Positions 1 through 10,336 of a stretch of DNA of 64,000 bases are shown here, in pieces. The stretch covers positions 68,059 to 132,058 of the forward strand of contig VTPC01000411.1 in NCBI GenBank assembly GCA_011009095.1, read 5' to 3'. Within the stretch, counting starts at the first letter, position 1; every line of letters starts with the position of its first letter. The translations under genes were made by a program, and so were the position numbers. The notes under the pieces were generated by a model, which worked only from the letters and a program-made list of their open reading frames with translations, was not told the origin of the DNA and made no database searches. The DNA is from Ignelater luminosus. Taxonomy: Eukaryota > Arthropoda > Insecta > Coleoptera > Elateridae.

Positions 1-1159
1 GTTGCCTATATTTTACCCTATTTAAATAAGCCTAATAACTATAAACAATATCAGTAATTAGCCTTTTATAGTTTCCACTCTAGTTGAAACCTTCATGAAG
101 AGAAATATAAAGATTATATTCAAAAATATATAAGAATAAGCATTTGAGACGAAAAATTCAGAGAACCAAATTTGAGTTGAATTTCAAGCGTTCACAGGCA
201 CCTTAATTACGCAGTTATCGACATTCAAAGCTGCATGAAGACACGTTAACTTTTTTGTAGCACATAGCTTGCATCTTGTGCTTCAAATTATCGCCTTGCA
301 CCTGAAAAGTAGCCACACACTCACTATTATATTACTTTACTTTTTTTAAATATAGAATGGATTAAAACGAAATCTTAGAAAATCTATTCCTTATTGAAAT
401 CACAAAATTGTTTTGAGGAATACTGTTTTGAAAAAGAAATATATAAGTAAACAAAAAAAATTTCTAAACGTCTAAACTGGAAATACCTGCATATGTGAAG
501 TGATTTGTAAGAAAACACTTTATGCTGTCTCTTAAATATGTACTACATACAAACTACGTGTTACAGTAGTATTTACATATAGTAGAAGTGCAGCGTTACA
601 AAAACAAGCCGTAAAAAACAAACATAATATATTGTAGTCTAATAATAACTAAATCATTTATTAACTAGAATGTAAAGAAAAGTTTATTTTTATAAATTAA
701 TGCACTTTGGATTATTTCTGCAGACGTTCAAAATGATAATTACAGAATTTTGTTTTAATAAAAATATCAAGTTCTAATTCTTAGTTTAGTCCCGACCGTT
801 CAAGCCCTTTAAGGAATAAATAATTAAGAATTTCATTGTATACCCTCAAATGTATCACATTTCATTCATTCGTGTTTCGACTGAAATCCAGCTGCCATTA
901 CTGGCAACATAAATAATACCTTTTTTGGTTTTATAATGACCGCAACAACACGAAGAGGTATTAAGTACGTGTATTCTATAACTAAATATTTTTCGTCTAT
1001 TAAATGTATTGTAAACTGTAGTTTTAGGTGCGAAAAAATGCTGTTAAACTTTTTGTACCGTCCTATAGATGTCTAAATATTCGCTACTTATTATACGGTA
1101 CGTTTTTGGGTTACATTTAAAACATTGTAATTGTTCCTCTACTCATATTAATTACTCTA
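1..1159. other. AT-rich intergenic sequence, no gene seen
   Basis: I see no coding exon, RNA gene or clear repeat here. The stretch is AT-rich and has stops in all frames. It ends at a TA dinucleotide (1158-1159) that abuts the left inverted end of the transposon block. Confidence 0.5.
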
Positions 1160-1222
1160 TGGCGTTGCGAACGGCTAATTACAGCAGGGGCACTTTTTAA
1201 CCCCCTTGAGTATATGCAACTA
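1160..1222 (+). repeat. Left terminal inverted repeat of the ISL2EU-like block
   Basis: It matches the reverse complement of 8807-8868 with a few substitutions and small gaps. Identity runs from GCGAACGG through the CAGGGGCACTTTTTAA core to TATATGCAAC. TA precedes it. Confidence 0.65.
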
Positions 1223-1396
1223 TAAGTACAGTTCAACTTTCTGTGAAGTAAACCTACCATCCCTACTACATTATAGGTATAATCCGTTGTGTAATACTCT
1301 ATTCGCGAAGGACAGAGATCGACGCGCCACCTTAGCGGAAAGTCGCGTAAATACAACGTTCGGGTTATATTTAAATTTACTATTTAGTATGCAATA

Positions 1397-2910
1397 ATGG
1401 AAGGCAATATGAAAACTAATAAAAGTAACAATAATTGTTGTGTACCTCAGTGCTGTTCTACGTATAAAACACCAAATGTGTCCTTACACAGGTTTCCAGT
1501 GTACAATAAACAATTGTCTGATTAATGGGCCATTATATTGAAAATAGGGAAAAAAAGTATCACCCTACATGAAAGTTTGTAGTTTACGTTTCGAGAATTC
1601 GGATTATTTTTTTAATAAAGGTGAGGAAGCTGCTTTACTAATAATTTTATATTTCTTAAGCTCTAATTTTGTGACTACAGTAATACCTAACCATAAAATT
1701 TCAGAATATAAATCGCTAAAACCCAAACTTAAAAAAATGTTGTACCTTCAAAAAATTTACCTCCACGTACAACTGACTTGATTATAAATGAAGAGGCAAA
1801 TAAAATACGTAAAACACGGTTGGAAGCACGTAATCAGAGAAAAGTAGAAATGAAAGCAGCAAAGGAAAGTGTAAGTAAAGTTTTTTTTTTTAATTTAATG
1901 TGAAATATTGTTTAATAAATCTTCCGATTATAGACCTCACCCATGGAGATTATGCAAGATCTGCTCAACTCAGAGACTTTAAACGCTGCTGAGAATCTGC
2001 TGTACTTTAAAGAGCATGCTTGTAATAATTTAACAGTTTCTAAAACAACAGAGGATAAAAGTGTTCAAGTCAACACTTGACGATTTCAAGATTTGGAGAA
2101 TTGATACATTTATTGATACTAATAATAAATGTAATGTCTTAACGGGCAACATTTCAATTCTAGATGTGCTAGATAAAGCACCTCAAAGTATTGATCAAGA
2201 AAAAAGTCATTTAACTTGTAGACAAAAGATACTGTTAACTATGATGCAATTAAAATTAGACCTCTCTTTTGTTAGTTTAGCTATACTATTTCAGATAAGT
2301 TCTAAGTCAGTAAAAAGGTATTTTAATAGAACTATTCAACATCTAAGTAGTTTATTAAAACCAGTTATACGATTTCCATCAAAGGAAGAAATTGCTGCAA
2401 ATATACCAGTCAACACGTATAATTTTAGATTGTACAGAGATGTACATTGAAAAAAGTAAGTGCCTTAGATGTAGAGTGAAAACCTATTCAAATTACAAAA
2501 GCCGACATACCGTAAAATTTTTAATTGGTGTAACTCCATCAGATTTAATTAGTTACTTAAGTAAAGGTTACGGAGGAAAAACATCTGATAAAGCCATTTT
2601 TAATAATGAAAATCTTATTGAAAAACTAGAAATAGGTGATTCAATAATGGTAGATAAAGGTTTCCACATAGAAAAAGAATGTTTTGAAAATTTTATTAAA
2701 TTGATACGCCCACCATTCTTAAAAAAAGAGAAACAATTTTCAAAAGCAGATGCTGAGAAAACTGCTTCTATAGCAAGAGCTAGGGTGCACGTAGAACGTG
2801 CTATTCAACGGATAAAGATTTTTAAAGTCACAAAAGGTACCATTCCTTGGTCATTGTCACCATATCTCCAAGATATTATGACGGTCATTGTAGCATTATC
2901 AAATTTATAG
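1397..2910 (+). pseudogene. THAP-HTH-DDE transposase (ISL2EU type), frameshifted
   Basis: The reading frame starts at ATG 1397. A THAP zinc finger follows: CCVPQC near 1438-1455, a V-S-L-H-R-F-P block near 1480, then, in another frame, VCSLRFENSDYFF near 1572-1610. A small intron is likely from about 1870 (GTAAGT) to 1934 (TATAG). From 2061 comes an HTH_Tnp_4-like segment (LTCRQKILLTMMQLKLDLSF, about 2210-2270), ending with a P-S-x-E-E-I motif. After a further frame change at about 2420 there is a DDE_Tnp_4 domain: ILDCTE (first acid, ~2420), IMVDKGF (second acid, ~2645) and HVERAIQRIK (Glu, ~2790). All three catalytic residues are present. At least two frameshifts and a missing segment before the DDE domain make it non-functional. 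In the THAP C2CH motif the last ligand is Arg instead of His (CSLRF). It would have cut and pasted the element. Confidence 0.8.
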
Positions 2911-3297
2911 ACACCAATTCTGTCTAATGATAAATTTAATTAGTTTTAAGTACATTTTATTTTTTTATAAATTATATATTTTTTTATAAAAAACAAACAA
3001 AAAATAAATTTAACTAGTGTAACTACTCTCCTATTCAAAAGTAAAGCGTACACTTTATTTACATGTTGTAAATTGGATTTCTGTTCAAATGGTTTCCACA
3101 GTAAGCCAAGAAAATATTTTGAAAATTTATCTATTGCTGTCAGTCTATCAAAGTAAAGTCATTTGTTAAAATTCAATGTTACCTGGTAAAGGTCAAGTTT
3201 ATATTAACGAAATATTGCCTAAATCATTTATAATAGTTGTAGGCTTTACTTTTGAATAGCATACATTTATTGCTTTTATAAGTACATATGTCTGTTT
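2911..3297. other. Intergene between convergent transposase and nuclease genes
   Basis: This is AT-rich sequence separating the 3' ends of the two element genes. It contains AATAAA-like strings usable on either strand and no other coding signal. Confidence 0.4.
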
Positions 3298-5040
3298 TTA
3301 ATAAAAAGCTTGATTGTTACTGCATGCTACATGTAACATATGATTAAAATAAATATTTTTTAGGGCAGTTACTAATTTTATAGAAAACTCTTTATCTAAA
3401 TCTACATGTATATTTATAAATGTTTTATCATAAGAAGAATAAATTATGAAGTCACACTTCTTGACATTTAAAATACTCATTCCAAGCTGGATTTGTCCAT
3501 AATATTGGTGGGCCTTTTTCAAAACAAGTACGTCATTGTCTAATTTTAAATATGGACAGGAGTTGATTAAACCTGCAGCAGTAACTTCCTTCCCTGAAAG
3601 AATAGTTTGAAAATTAGTTATAAATGAATTAAGTCACCTGCAGTAGATTACCTTTATAAGGACATTTAATCTGTAATAGTTTAATTGGGTTTCCTTCTTC
3701 GTCTGTGACAATCCCATCAGGAGAATAGGCTAAAAATGGGTTGTCCTTAGATATTACTAACCCGCATTCCACGACAGCTGTTTAACATAAACTTCCCGCG
3801 CCTCTTTCTCAAACTTTTTCCCATACTCTGTATAAACAGATGAAAATGACTTTGGCCAAAAGTATTTTCCTGCTTTTAATTCCCAGTTATTCTGTTTATA
3901 CATGTAAAATGCATAACATCTGGAACCAGTGATTCTGAATTGCCTCTCTTTCTTCCATCTTTCTTGTTCTTTTTGTGTAAGAAGCGACATTTGTAAATTA
4001 TTTTTGCATTTTACTTTTTGTTCATAAAAAGTAATACAACAATTCCTTAATGGATAATGTATTAATCCAGCCAGTTAATCCATAATTTCCGACTTATCAG
4101 CATTTCTAAAAATAACTTCTAACTTGGCTTCAAACGCACCATCATCATTTATAGTTTTTGATGAATGATTAACACACTTCAACCTATATTTGTTAAAATG
4201 GATGGCCATTTCAGAAGATGGTGCACCTATACATCTTTATCGATATATTAGTACACTATATGTTATATATCAAGAGCAAGTCTTTTAGTCATTCATACAA
4301 CTGCACTTCACACATTCATTCATACAGTTGCAATTAATAAATACTTTAGATAATAATAAATATATAAATAATAAAATAATTTAGATATTTAAATATCACC
4401 CAATGTTTAATGGATTATGTAACTTAGTACAATTGCCCTTCATATGACTGCAATTTCATTAATGTTGGGCCATCCTTAAAAAGTTGCCTTACCTTTGAAA
4501 CTACAGGTAAATAAATAATTACATATGTACTTTGTAATATGCAAAGATAGATCATAAATATAGTAAACTGTTACCTTCCATTAAATCCCTAAGAATATTT
4601 GGAACATGTTCGTGCACTTGTGAACAACATCTGGGTTTTTCTTGGACATGGCTTAACTCCTCAAAAGTTTGTGTAGGTTAATTGTAAATATCTAATTTTC
4701 GCTTTCCCCACACCTGCTGTACATCTGTGCAACTTAAATATTCAACTTCATTGCTAGAATATTTAAGTACATGAAATGAAAATATTAATTACCTATATAT
4801 ATATATATTACGATGCAATTGAATTCTAATTGCATGAGGTTCTCTGTTTAAGGCTGAAGTTTGCAAACACCACCCCAAAATAATATTATTTGTGTCTGCA
4901 AATCCACACTTTGTAATGTGGCCCGCATTAAAAAGTGCTTCTCTTTCAACAAAAGGTCGAGTACTTTCTCCCAAATAATTGATAATATCGCCTAGATTTT
5001 TTTTTTCGATTAAAATGATATGTCTATCACAAAACTTCAA
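3298..5040 (-). pseudogene. YqaJ-type exonuclease gene of the ISL2EU-like element, broken
   Basis: Read on the minus strand. The N-terminal part (5040-4789) ends in a stretch typical of the region before a SWIM finger (FVEREALFNAGHITKCGF, LQTSALNREPHAIRIQ). Next comes a cysteine/Trp block (SCTDVQQVWGKRKLD, ~4740-4690), then an exon from about 4200 to 3652 with the YqaJ start motif RITGSRCYAFYMY and YFWPKSF. A frameshift near 3760-3770 leads into NPFLAYSPDGIV and LLQIKCPYKG. A splice donor lies at 3651/3652 and an acceptor at 3594-3596. The last exon (3593-3298) reads HQYYGQIQLGMS and ends in TAA. YqaJ (lambda-exonuclease-like) proteins are 5'-3' nucleases with an E-x-K motif; here it reads Q-I-K, so a catalytic Glu appears lost. 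In-frame stops (e.g. near 4070) also break it. Its exact role in transposition is not established. Confidence 0.75.
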
Positions 5041-5240
5041 TATACGTATATGAACGCGAGTCGCGTAAAATTCAGCTCTACTTTCACGACTGTCCCACTA
5101 ATTAAACGCTTTGCCGGCTTTTATTCAAATTTGCAAATTTGCGCGATTTATTAGTTTTAACCGTTTTAACCCGAACAACTACGCCATCTTGCTTTTTTGT
5201 AACGCCATCTCTTAGCGGTGCGCATCGCGAATAGTATAGC
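5041..5240. other. Subterminal, CpG-richer part of the ISL2EU-like element
   Basis: The sequence is richer in CpG than its surroundings, with short motifs (CGCCATCTCTTAGCGG, ATCGCGAATAG). These resemble motifs just inside the left end at 1300-1335 (TTCGCGAAGG, CGCGCCACCTTAGCGG). It therefore probably belongs to the element's end region and is cut by the next insertion. Confidence 0.4.
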
Positions 5241-5343
5241 GCCAGCGTATAGATATTGACAAGTAGAACAACTCTGCAAAAATCTTTTGTTCTTTTCAAA
5301 CGCCGGCCGGTTATCTTGAACTAAGAGCTGGCTGGTAGTACCG
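5241..5343 (+). repeat. Left terminal inverted repeat of nested THAP element
   Basis: Its outer bases GCCAGCGTATAGATATTGAC are found inverted at the end of 7209-7297, and the inner GAGCTGGCTGGTAGTA is also shared. The middle of the repeat has diverged. Confidence 0.65.
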
Positions 5344-5927
5344 ATATTTCGAACTGGTGGCGCTGCGCTTGTATCAGTGGCGTGCGTAGATTTATTTATG
5401 GACATTATGGATTACTAGAAAGGTTACCATTGTATTATTACTAAATTTCATTTTACCAAATTTATAATGGCATTGTTAAATTAAAAATGAGGTTGTAAAT
5501 CATGCACAAATATCCAAAGAAATCAAATTTAACACAATACATTTTAGATACATTATTCTTCTTGTACACAAATATCTATCTTCATATGTTTCTTCAATTT
5601 AAATAAATAAAAAAAAAATAAATTGGTTGTTTTCATATTACTTATAAAAAAAATTATTTTGCTACATAGGTTTCTTATTTATACATGTATTATGTACAAC
5701 TATTGTTTTTTTATTAATAATTACATTATTCATTCTCTTGTTTTACAAAATTTAAATAAAATAAAACAAAATTACATGCAATATGATACAACTGCTAACT
5801 ATAATAATTAACTTATTGCACAGGTTGAAAATATTTTATGTTTCTAAACTAATTGCTAAATAATCCAGGAATGACTTGTGTTGAATTTAAATTTGTAATT
5901 TTTATATCCATTGATATAATTAACTTT

Positions 5928-7055
5928 TTATGATTTGAAATGGCTTACTTTCCCACAAACCACATTATATATGAATTTCTGATACTTTGTTAGAGCCGTT
6001 GGAACTAATTTAGATTCTGTTTTGTCTTGACAGATTTGTTCTCTGTGAAAGTTCAATTTAAAAATCAAACTCATATCAATAGTGCTATTGTTGAAAATAT
6101 TCTTGCAGTGGTTGATTAGCAATCTGCAGTTGTTTCCTCAATGACCGAATTTGTTGTTGTAAAATGAACGAATCTTAAGCTACAATGCTTTTTTTCTCAG
6201 TGCCCTCTCACTCAATGACTTTGAGGTTTGGATACCCTGATGAGAGGGTGGTGGAGAAAAATTAGGTACTACGGCAAGATCATGAGGTTCTGTTGTAGGT
6301 GGTACTTGTATATGCACATCAGAATCTGTTAAACATGAAATTTGTAAGAAAATATTAACAGAGTCAATACAAGCAAACATAATCTTACTTTAAACAACAT
6401 CTGTTTGTTTATTAAATTTAGAAATATCTTTAAATTTGTTTCATTTATATTACATCATTTGAAATATTGTTTATCTCTATAATAAAATAGAAAATTAAAG
6501 TATTAAAAAATTCTTAAATAGGGATACTACAATATCCTTGCAATTTAATGAATTTTAGTAGTGATATAAATATATATTTGAGATTATTTCAAAAGTATAA
6601 ATAATGAATTACTGAACAGTCTTTATTAGATGAGTCGAATTAGTAAATACTACTACGATATTTATTAAAAGCTTATTAGACATGCATACCTAACAGCACC
6701 TGACTTGTATCTTGTTCTGCTGTTTGTCGAGTTATTATTGTGGGTATCGCATTTGCAGCAAGACATTTCTTATTTCTGCCTTTAATGAAATGGTCTTCAA
6801 AATGTGCTGAGCAGATCTTATAATATGAACTTTGTACCTTCACATATAAGTTATTTTGGTACACCTTGTAGACTCCGCTAAAACATGCCTATTCTTCACA
6901 TCTACAATATTTATTATATCAATACATCATTATAGTTAATCGGAAGTAACAAAACTTTTGTTCCTTACCTTTGTTTATTCTTGGGAAATTTTAAAACATG
7001 TACATTAAACGTTTCGTTATTTGCACGGCGCCCTCTTCAACGACATATTTGTAAA
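5928..7055 (-). pseudogene. THAP-domain protein remnant of the nested element
   Basis: On the minus strand a candidate first exon (about 7055-6968) begins M-S-L-K-R-A-P-C. After a frame change it shows the THAP-typical V-H-V-L-K-F-P-K-N block, with a GTAAGG donor near 6968. A second exon (about 6890-6680) continues the THAP fold with YKICSAHFEDHFI, the canonical I-C-S-x-H-F motif with its zinc His intact, followed by a Pro-Thr-Ile motif. Further open stretches at 6380-6180 (Ser/Pro rich) and 6180-5930 (QQQIRSLRKQLQI, coiled-coil-like) could be the linker and dimerisation coil known from THAP proteins. I see no DDE or RNase H residues. Exon borders are inferred, and frame breaks indicate a pseudogene. 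Only the THAP finger is identified with confidence. Confidence 0.55.
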
Positions 7056-7208
7056 AATCCACCAGCACTAAATGAACATTAGTGAATGAAAACCATGAAA
7101 ACTATGAAAACATGTACAACACTGGTCTAACATGGGTTTAACCTCAATTACTGTATGCCGGTAACCTCGCGCTGCGTTTGACCGTCGTGACATCTATTAT
7201 GGAAACGC

Positions 7209-7297
7209 GTACTACCAGCCAGCTCGCGTGTTTGTTTCCGAGCTAGTTTCCCGCGTTTTGTGAGAGTTTGTCTACTTGTCAATATCTATACGCTGGC
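7209..7297 (-). repeat. Right terminal inverted repeat of nested THAP element
   Basis: Inverted copy of 5241-5343. On the plus strand it ends with TGTCAATATCTATACGCTGG and C. Confidence 0.65.
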
Positions 7298-7800
7298 CCG
7301 TGTTGGGCCAATATCGAAGTATCGACGTATATTTCGGTTTCGACTAAACTTGAATGCCGCGAAAGTATTTTTAAATATTTTACTGTAGAGCAGTGGTACT
7401 GGAATTGGAAGTTGGTAACTGGCGTAACTGGTCTATATGTTTTCTGTGTGGTCTATTATGTGTTCTGTGGGTCTATTGTGCTCTCAAATAATATGAATAA
7501 TATACAATAATATCTTTGGTGCTCCCGCTCTCGCACTTACTGCACATTTCTTGAAACAAAATTGCTTGTTCTTCGTGCATCGTACTTCGTCCTTTTTCAC
7601 TTTTCAATTCTCATTTAAAGTGGTGTTTCTAACAGCATTGGGTATTTACATGTAAACAACTTTAACAGTAACGTCTAAACGGTAAGTAAATTTTTATCCG
7701 ATTCTAACCTATTTTCGCTATTTTCTATAGTAGTTAAAGAAGTAAGAAGTTATAATATTATTATATTGGTTATTTTAAATTCCACAGATAAGTTTAATTA
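7298..7800. other. Unassigned transposon-block sequence
   Basis: This follows the nested element directly. It contains a short CpG-rich part at 7300-7360 and an open frame to 7510 with no recognisable motif. It could be the start of the DUF4806-bearing element. Confidence 0.3.
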
Positions 7801-7818
7801 CTTCAACTACTCGGGGAT

Positions 7819-8122
7819 AAAGACACCACCAAAACAACTTGCAGAGTCCTGTCCAATATAATAACCACAAACCTGGCAAGACAGTGCAATTGGGCTGGAC
7901 GGAATGGTAAAATTGCACAAAAATATTTTAAAATTGATTATAGATATTGTATTAGCCTCTTGTAAAGTATAATACGTAGTTATATTGCATAATGTATAAA
8001 TTATAGCTACAATAACGAAAAATCCCTATTCCCGAGAGGCCACCCAAGCCGACATTGAAACTACATATTATAAAATTATGGCTAAGAACTGCTTATGGCA
8101 GAGATGGAGGTCGATCAAATAG
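7819..8122 (+). pseudogene. DUF4806-like domain fragment
   Basis: Two plus-strand pieces resemble the DUF4806 domain found in many insect, often transposon-linked, proteins. The first (7819 to about 7915) reads TTCRVLSNIITTNLARQCNW and then AGRNGK, matching the family pattern of a helix ending 'LA..y.W.G..gK'. The second, after a possible acceptor TTATAG at about 8006, runs to a TAG at 8120-8122 and contains NPYSREATQADIETTYYKIM, then a Trp-rich end like the family's C-terminal helix. The linking segment is missing or too diverged to see. The domain's function is not known. I infer a decayed transposon-derived exon pair; this is pattern recognition only, without a profile search. Confidence 0.4.
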
Positions 8123-8439
8123 GGTAAAGGAAAATGCTAATACTTAATACTTTTGTAGTTGACATTGTACTATAGATTATAATATAATTATATTGTTTTA
8201 ATGTTTTTACTTTAATTCTTAATTTTTTACAAGGTTAATATACAAAACAAATTAATATCTTTTATAGTTGAATATCTGATAAGAGTAGTAGCAATAAAAC
8301 CTTTTTTAATTATCCTATTTGTCTTTATTTATTATTTTAATTTATTTTTAATGTTTGGTGATAAATGAGAAAATCATGATATTTGGTTTGCCACTTTGAT
8401 AAGTTGCCAATAAAAATCCAGCAAAATGTTGGTTAATAG

Positions 8440-8612
8440 TTGGGTATTGAATGGTACAATGTTGGCCCATAGTCGGCATACTAACCATTGGCCGCTGTGA
8501 CATAAAGATTCTGGCTTGATGTTGTTTACTGATGTTGGCACAACATACTGTTAAGCGGGAGCAATATGTTTAGCCAACATTGGCCCAACATAAAAATGTT
8601 AGCTGGGTAGTA
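8440..8612. repeat. Short imperfect repeats of an AACATTGGCC-type motif
   Basis: The strings ATGTTGGCCCA, AACCATTGGCC, GATGTTGGCACAACAT and CCAACATTGGCCCAACAT recur in both orientations within 170 bp, ending with AATGTTAGCTGGGTA. This looks like an inverted, self-complementary transposon end. It may be the terminus of the DUF4806-bearing element. Confidence 0.4.
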
Positions 8613-8806
8613 TCAAGACGTAATAAACAATTTTTTTAATTTTTTATTTAATGTAAAAAAACTAATTTAAATATGGTTTTAATACGAGTAAACTACATGG
8701 ACATTGCATTTTTAGAATTTAAAATATTTATAAGTAGGTAAATATCGCAGATATTGTAGTTCGGTATATAAATGAACGCGATGCATTCTGCAACTACTGC
8801 ATGCTG

Positions 8807-8868
8807 GGTTGCATATATGTAAGGGGATTAAAAAGTGCCACTGCTGTAAATTACCGTTCGTGGCGCGA
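8807..8868 (-). repeat. Right terminal inverted repeat of the ISL2EU-like block
   Basis: Inverted copy of 1160-1222, followed by TA at 8869-8870. Confidence 0.65.
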
Positions 8869-8870
8869 TA

Positions 8871-9783
8871 GCTTCGTCTTTGTCAGTTAGATAATAATTG
8901 TTGGAAACAAAAACTCCAGTGCTTATGTTTTGCTAAGTCACACAAACGTCCTCTTTCGTGGAACAGACAACAAAATTAAAATTTGTGTTTTAATAAAAAT
9001 TGCAATAAGATTTATATTAGGTATTTGTAACAGTTTAGACCAATCAGTGCTTTATTTAATCACAAGATGCAAATATACAAAAACTTGTAAAGTGCAATAA
9101 TAAACACAGTTAATTGCAATCAACTTTTTATTAAGTAAATGATGCTGATCTAATTTTCATTGTGCAGAGTAGAATGGTCATGAAGGTACCTTCCCTAATA
9201 AGAACAATCTATAATACGATCTAAAGAAAATATCAGGTTTTAATAAAAGAATGGGTGTCATATTCATAAGTAATAATCATTTTAAAAGTTTGTTCAAAAA
9301 CTTGTGTAGTTTGAAACTCACCTAATAAGTTTTATTTTTGAGGTAGATTTTAACTAATTGCAGTTTGTAAGTTTGAGCCAAATCCAATTCTTCACAATCT
9401 TTGCGTAGAATAAATATAAGCAATACCAAGAAAATTAAACAAAATTAAAGCATTTGCATAGTCTGATAAATAACATTAATTCTAAGCTTGATGTAGCATT
9501 TACAATTTAGTATTCTTGTTGTGAAAAATGCATCATTTAAATATAACTTATTCAAAACATGCACTAGTCGAAAGCTGCTATTTAGTTTCAAAACTTCCAG
9601 CCTTAGGAGACATACAGTGGATAACTATGGAAATCTTGGTTTCCATAATGTATGTTTTTCTCTAGATTAGATAACTGGTACTGTTATGTATCAATCTAAT
9701 CGACCAGAATATTAGTTCTTTCACTCTCATACTCCAAAGTGTCAACTGGAATTTTCCTAGTATTAACTTCTAGAAATTGCTAT
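8871..9783. other. Intergenic sequence, no gene seen
   Basis: This is AT-rich DNA between the transposon block and the 3' end of IER3IP1. No coding or RNA signal was recognised. Confidence 0.45.
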
Positions 9784-9789
9784 TTTATT
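9784..9789 (-). terminator. Candidate AATAAA poly(A) signal of IER3IP1
   Basis: AATAAA on the minus strand, about 165 bases beyond the IER3IP1 stop codon, in an AT-rich 3' flank. The position is suitable for the end of a short 3'UTR; the assignment is inferred. Confidence 0.4.
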
Positions 9790-9952
9790 ATCATAGCTTT
9801 AGTTACGTGCACATTACTACACAATTAGATATCTATACTTGAATGAGTTGCAGTATGAAGGAACAATGTATATTCATCTCGTACAATTATTTTGTAAAAA
9901 ATTATATTTCAAAAAATATACCTACTTACATAAATATAAACAGTCTTAATCA

Positions 9953-10336
9953 CTAGCCTAATATGAGTTTTACTATTATTGTTAAAATATTTAATAGTAT
10001 TAGAGGAACTGCAAAGAAAACATCAAATTAAATATAGAAATGTATAAACTCTTTACAACTTACTTCGTGCAACTGTTCGAATCGAATGAACTAAATTTAA
10101 AATCTGTGCTTTTGCTGTAGGTTGTTCCCCAAATCCTTGCACGGATGGACTTTTAGAGCTCCACCCAACTGAAACAGAAAAGATTTTGTTGGAAATTTTG
10201 AGGTTAGGACACGTAATTCTTGAGAAATCAAAAATGTGTACTTACTTTTAGCTAAGAATCGTTCTTCGTGCAATACACAAACAGCATTTAAACACAACAA
10301 TGCTGCTTCAAATAAGTTCCATAAAGTAAATGCCAT
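9953..10336 (-). CDS. Ier3ip1: IER3IP1 (immediate early response 3-interacting protein 1), complete, three exons
   Basis: Minus-strand gene of 83 codons. Exon 1 is 10336-10246 (MAFTLWNLFEAALLCLNAVC, then VLHEERFLAK), with a GTAAGT donor. Exon 2 is 10168-10064 (acceptor CAG; GFGEQPTAKAQILNLVHSIR, then TVAR), with a GTAAGT donor. Exon 3 is 10008-9953 (acceptor GCAG; PLILLNILTIIVKLILG, stop TAG). Both introns are phase 1 and each junction rebuilds an Ile codon. The vertebrate protein is 82 residues with the same MAFTL start, HEERFL motif and hydrophobic tail. It is a small ER/early-secretory membrane protein (Yos1 family in yeast) needed for ER-to-Golgi transport and linked to stress control. 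Two hydrophobic segments lie at residues 1-22 and about 66-82. All splice sites are canonical and the frame is intact, so the gene is probably functional. Confidence 0.95.

Larger units (their letters stand above)
5241..7297 (-). mobile_element. Nested 2.06 kb THAP-bearing DNA transposon with ~100 bp terminal inverted repeats
   Basis: The left end (5241-5343) and right end (7209-7297) are inverted copies. The outer part, beginning GCCAGCGTATAGATATTGAC, matches for over 25 bp. A second matching block, GAGCTGGCTGGTAGTA, lies at the inner end. Between them the minus strand carries pieces of a THAP protein (see 5928-7055) but no recognisable catalytic transposase domain, so it looks internally deleted or non-autonomous. 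No target duplication is obvious at the junctions. It sits inside the ISL2EU-like block and is therefore probably the younger insertion. Confidence 0.6.
1160..8868. mobile_element. Composite ISL2EU-like DNA transposon block with terminal inverted repeats
   Basis: The left end (about 1160-1222) and the right end (about 8807-8868) are inverted copies of one another over some 60 bp. Both contain a core reading TTACAGCAG(G/T)GGCACTTTT in the left-to-right sense, and both are flanked by TA (1158-1159 and 8869-8870), consistent with a 2-bp target duplication. The left part encodes a THAP/HTH/DDE transposase on the plus strand and a YqaJ-type nuclease on the minus strand, converging at about 2.9-3.3 kb. 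This two-gene content is the hallmark of ISL2EU transposons. The right part is foreign: a second transposon (5241-7297) and a DUF4806-like fragment have apparently inserted, stretching the block to 7.7 kb. That the two outer ends belong to one element is inferred from their match and from the ends lying just outside the genes. Frameshifts in the genes show that it is dead. Confidence 0.65.
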
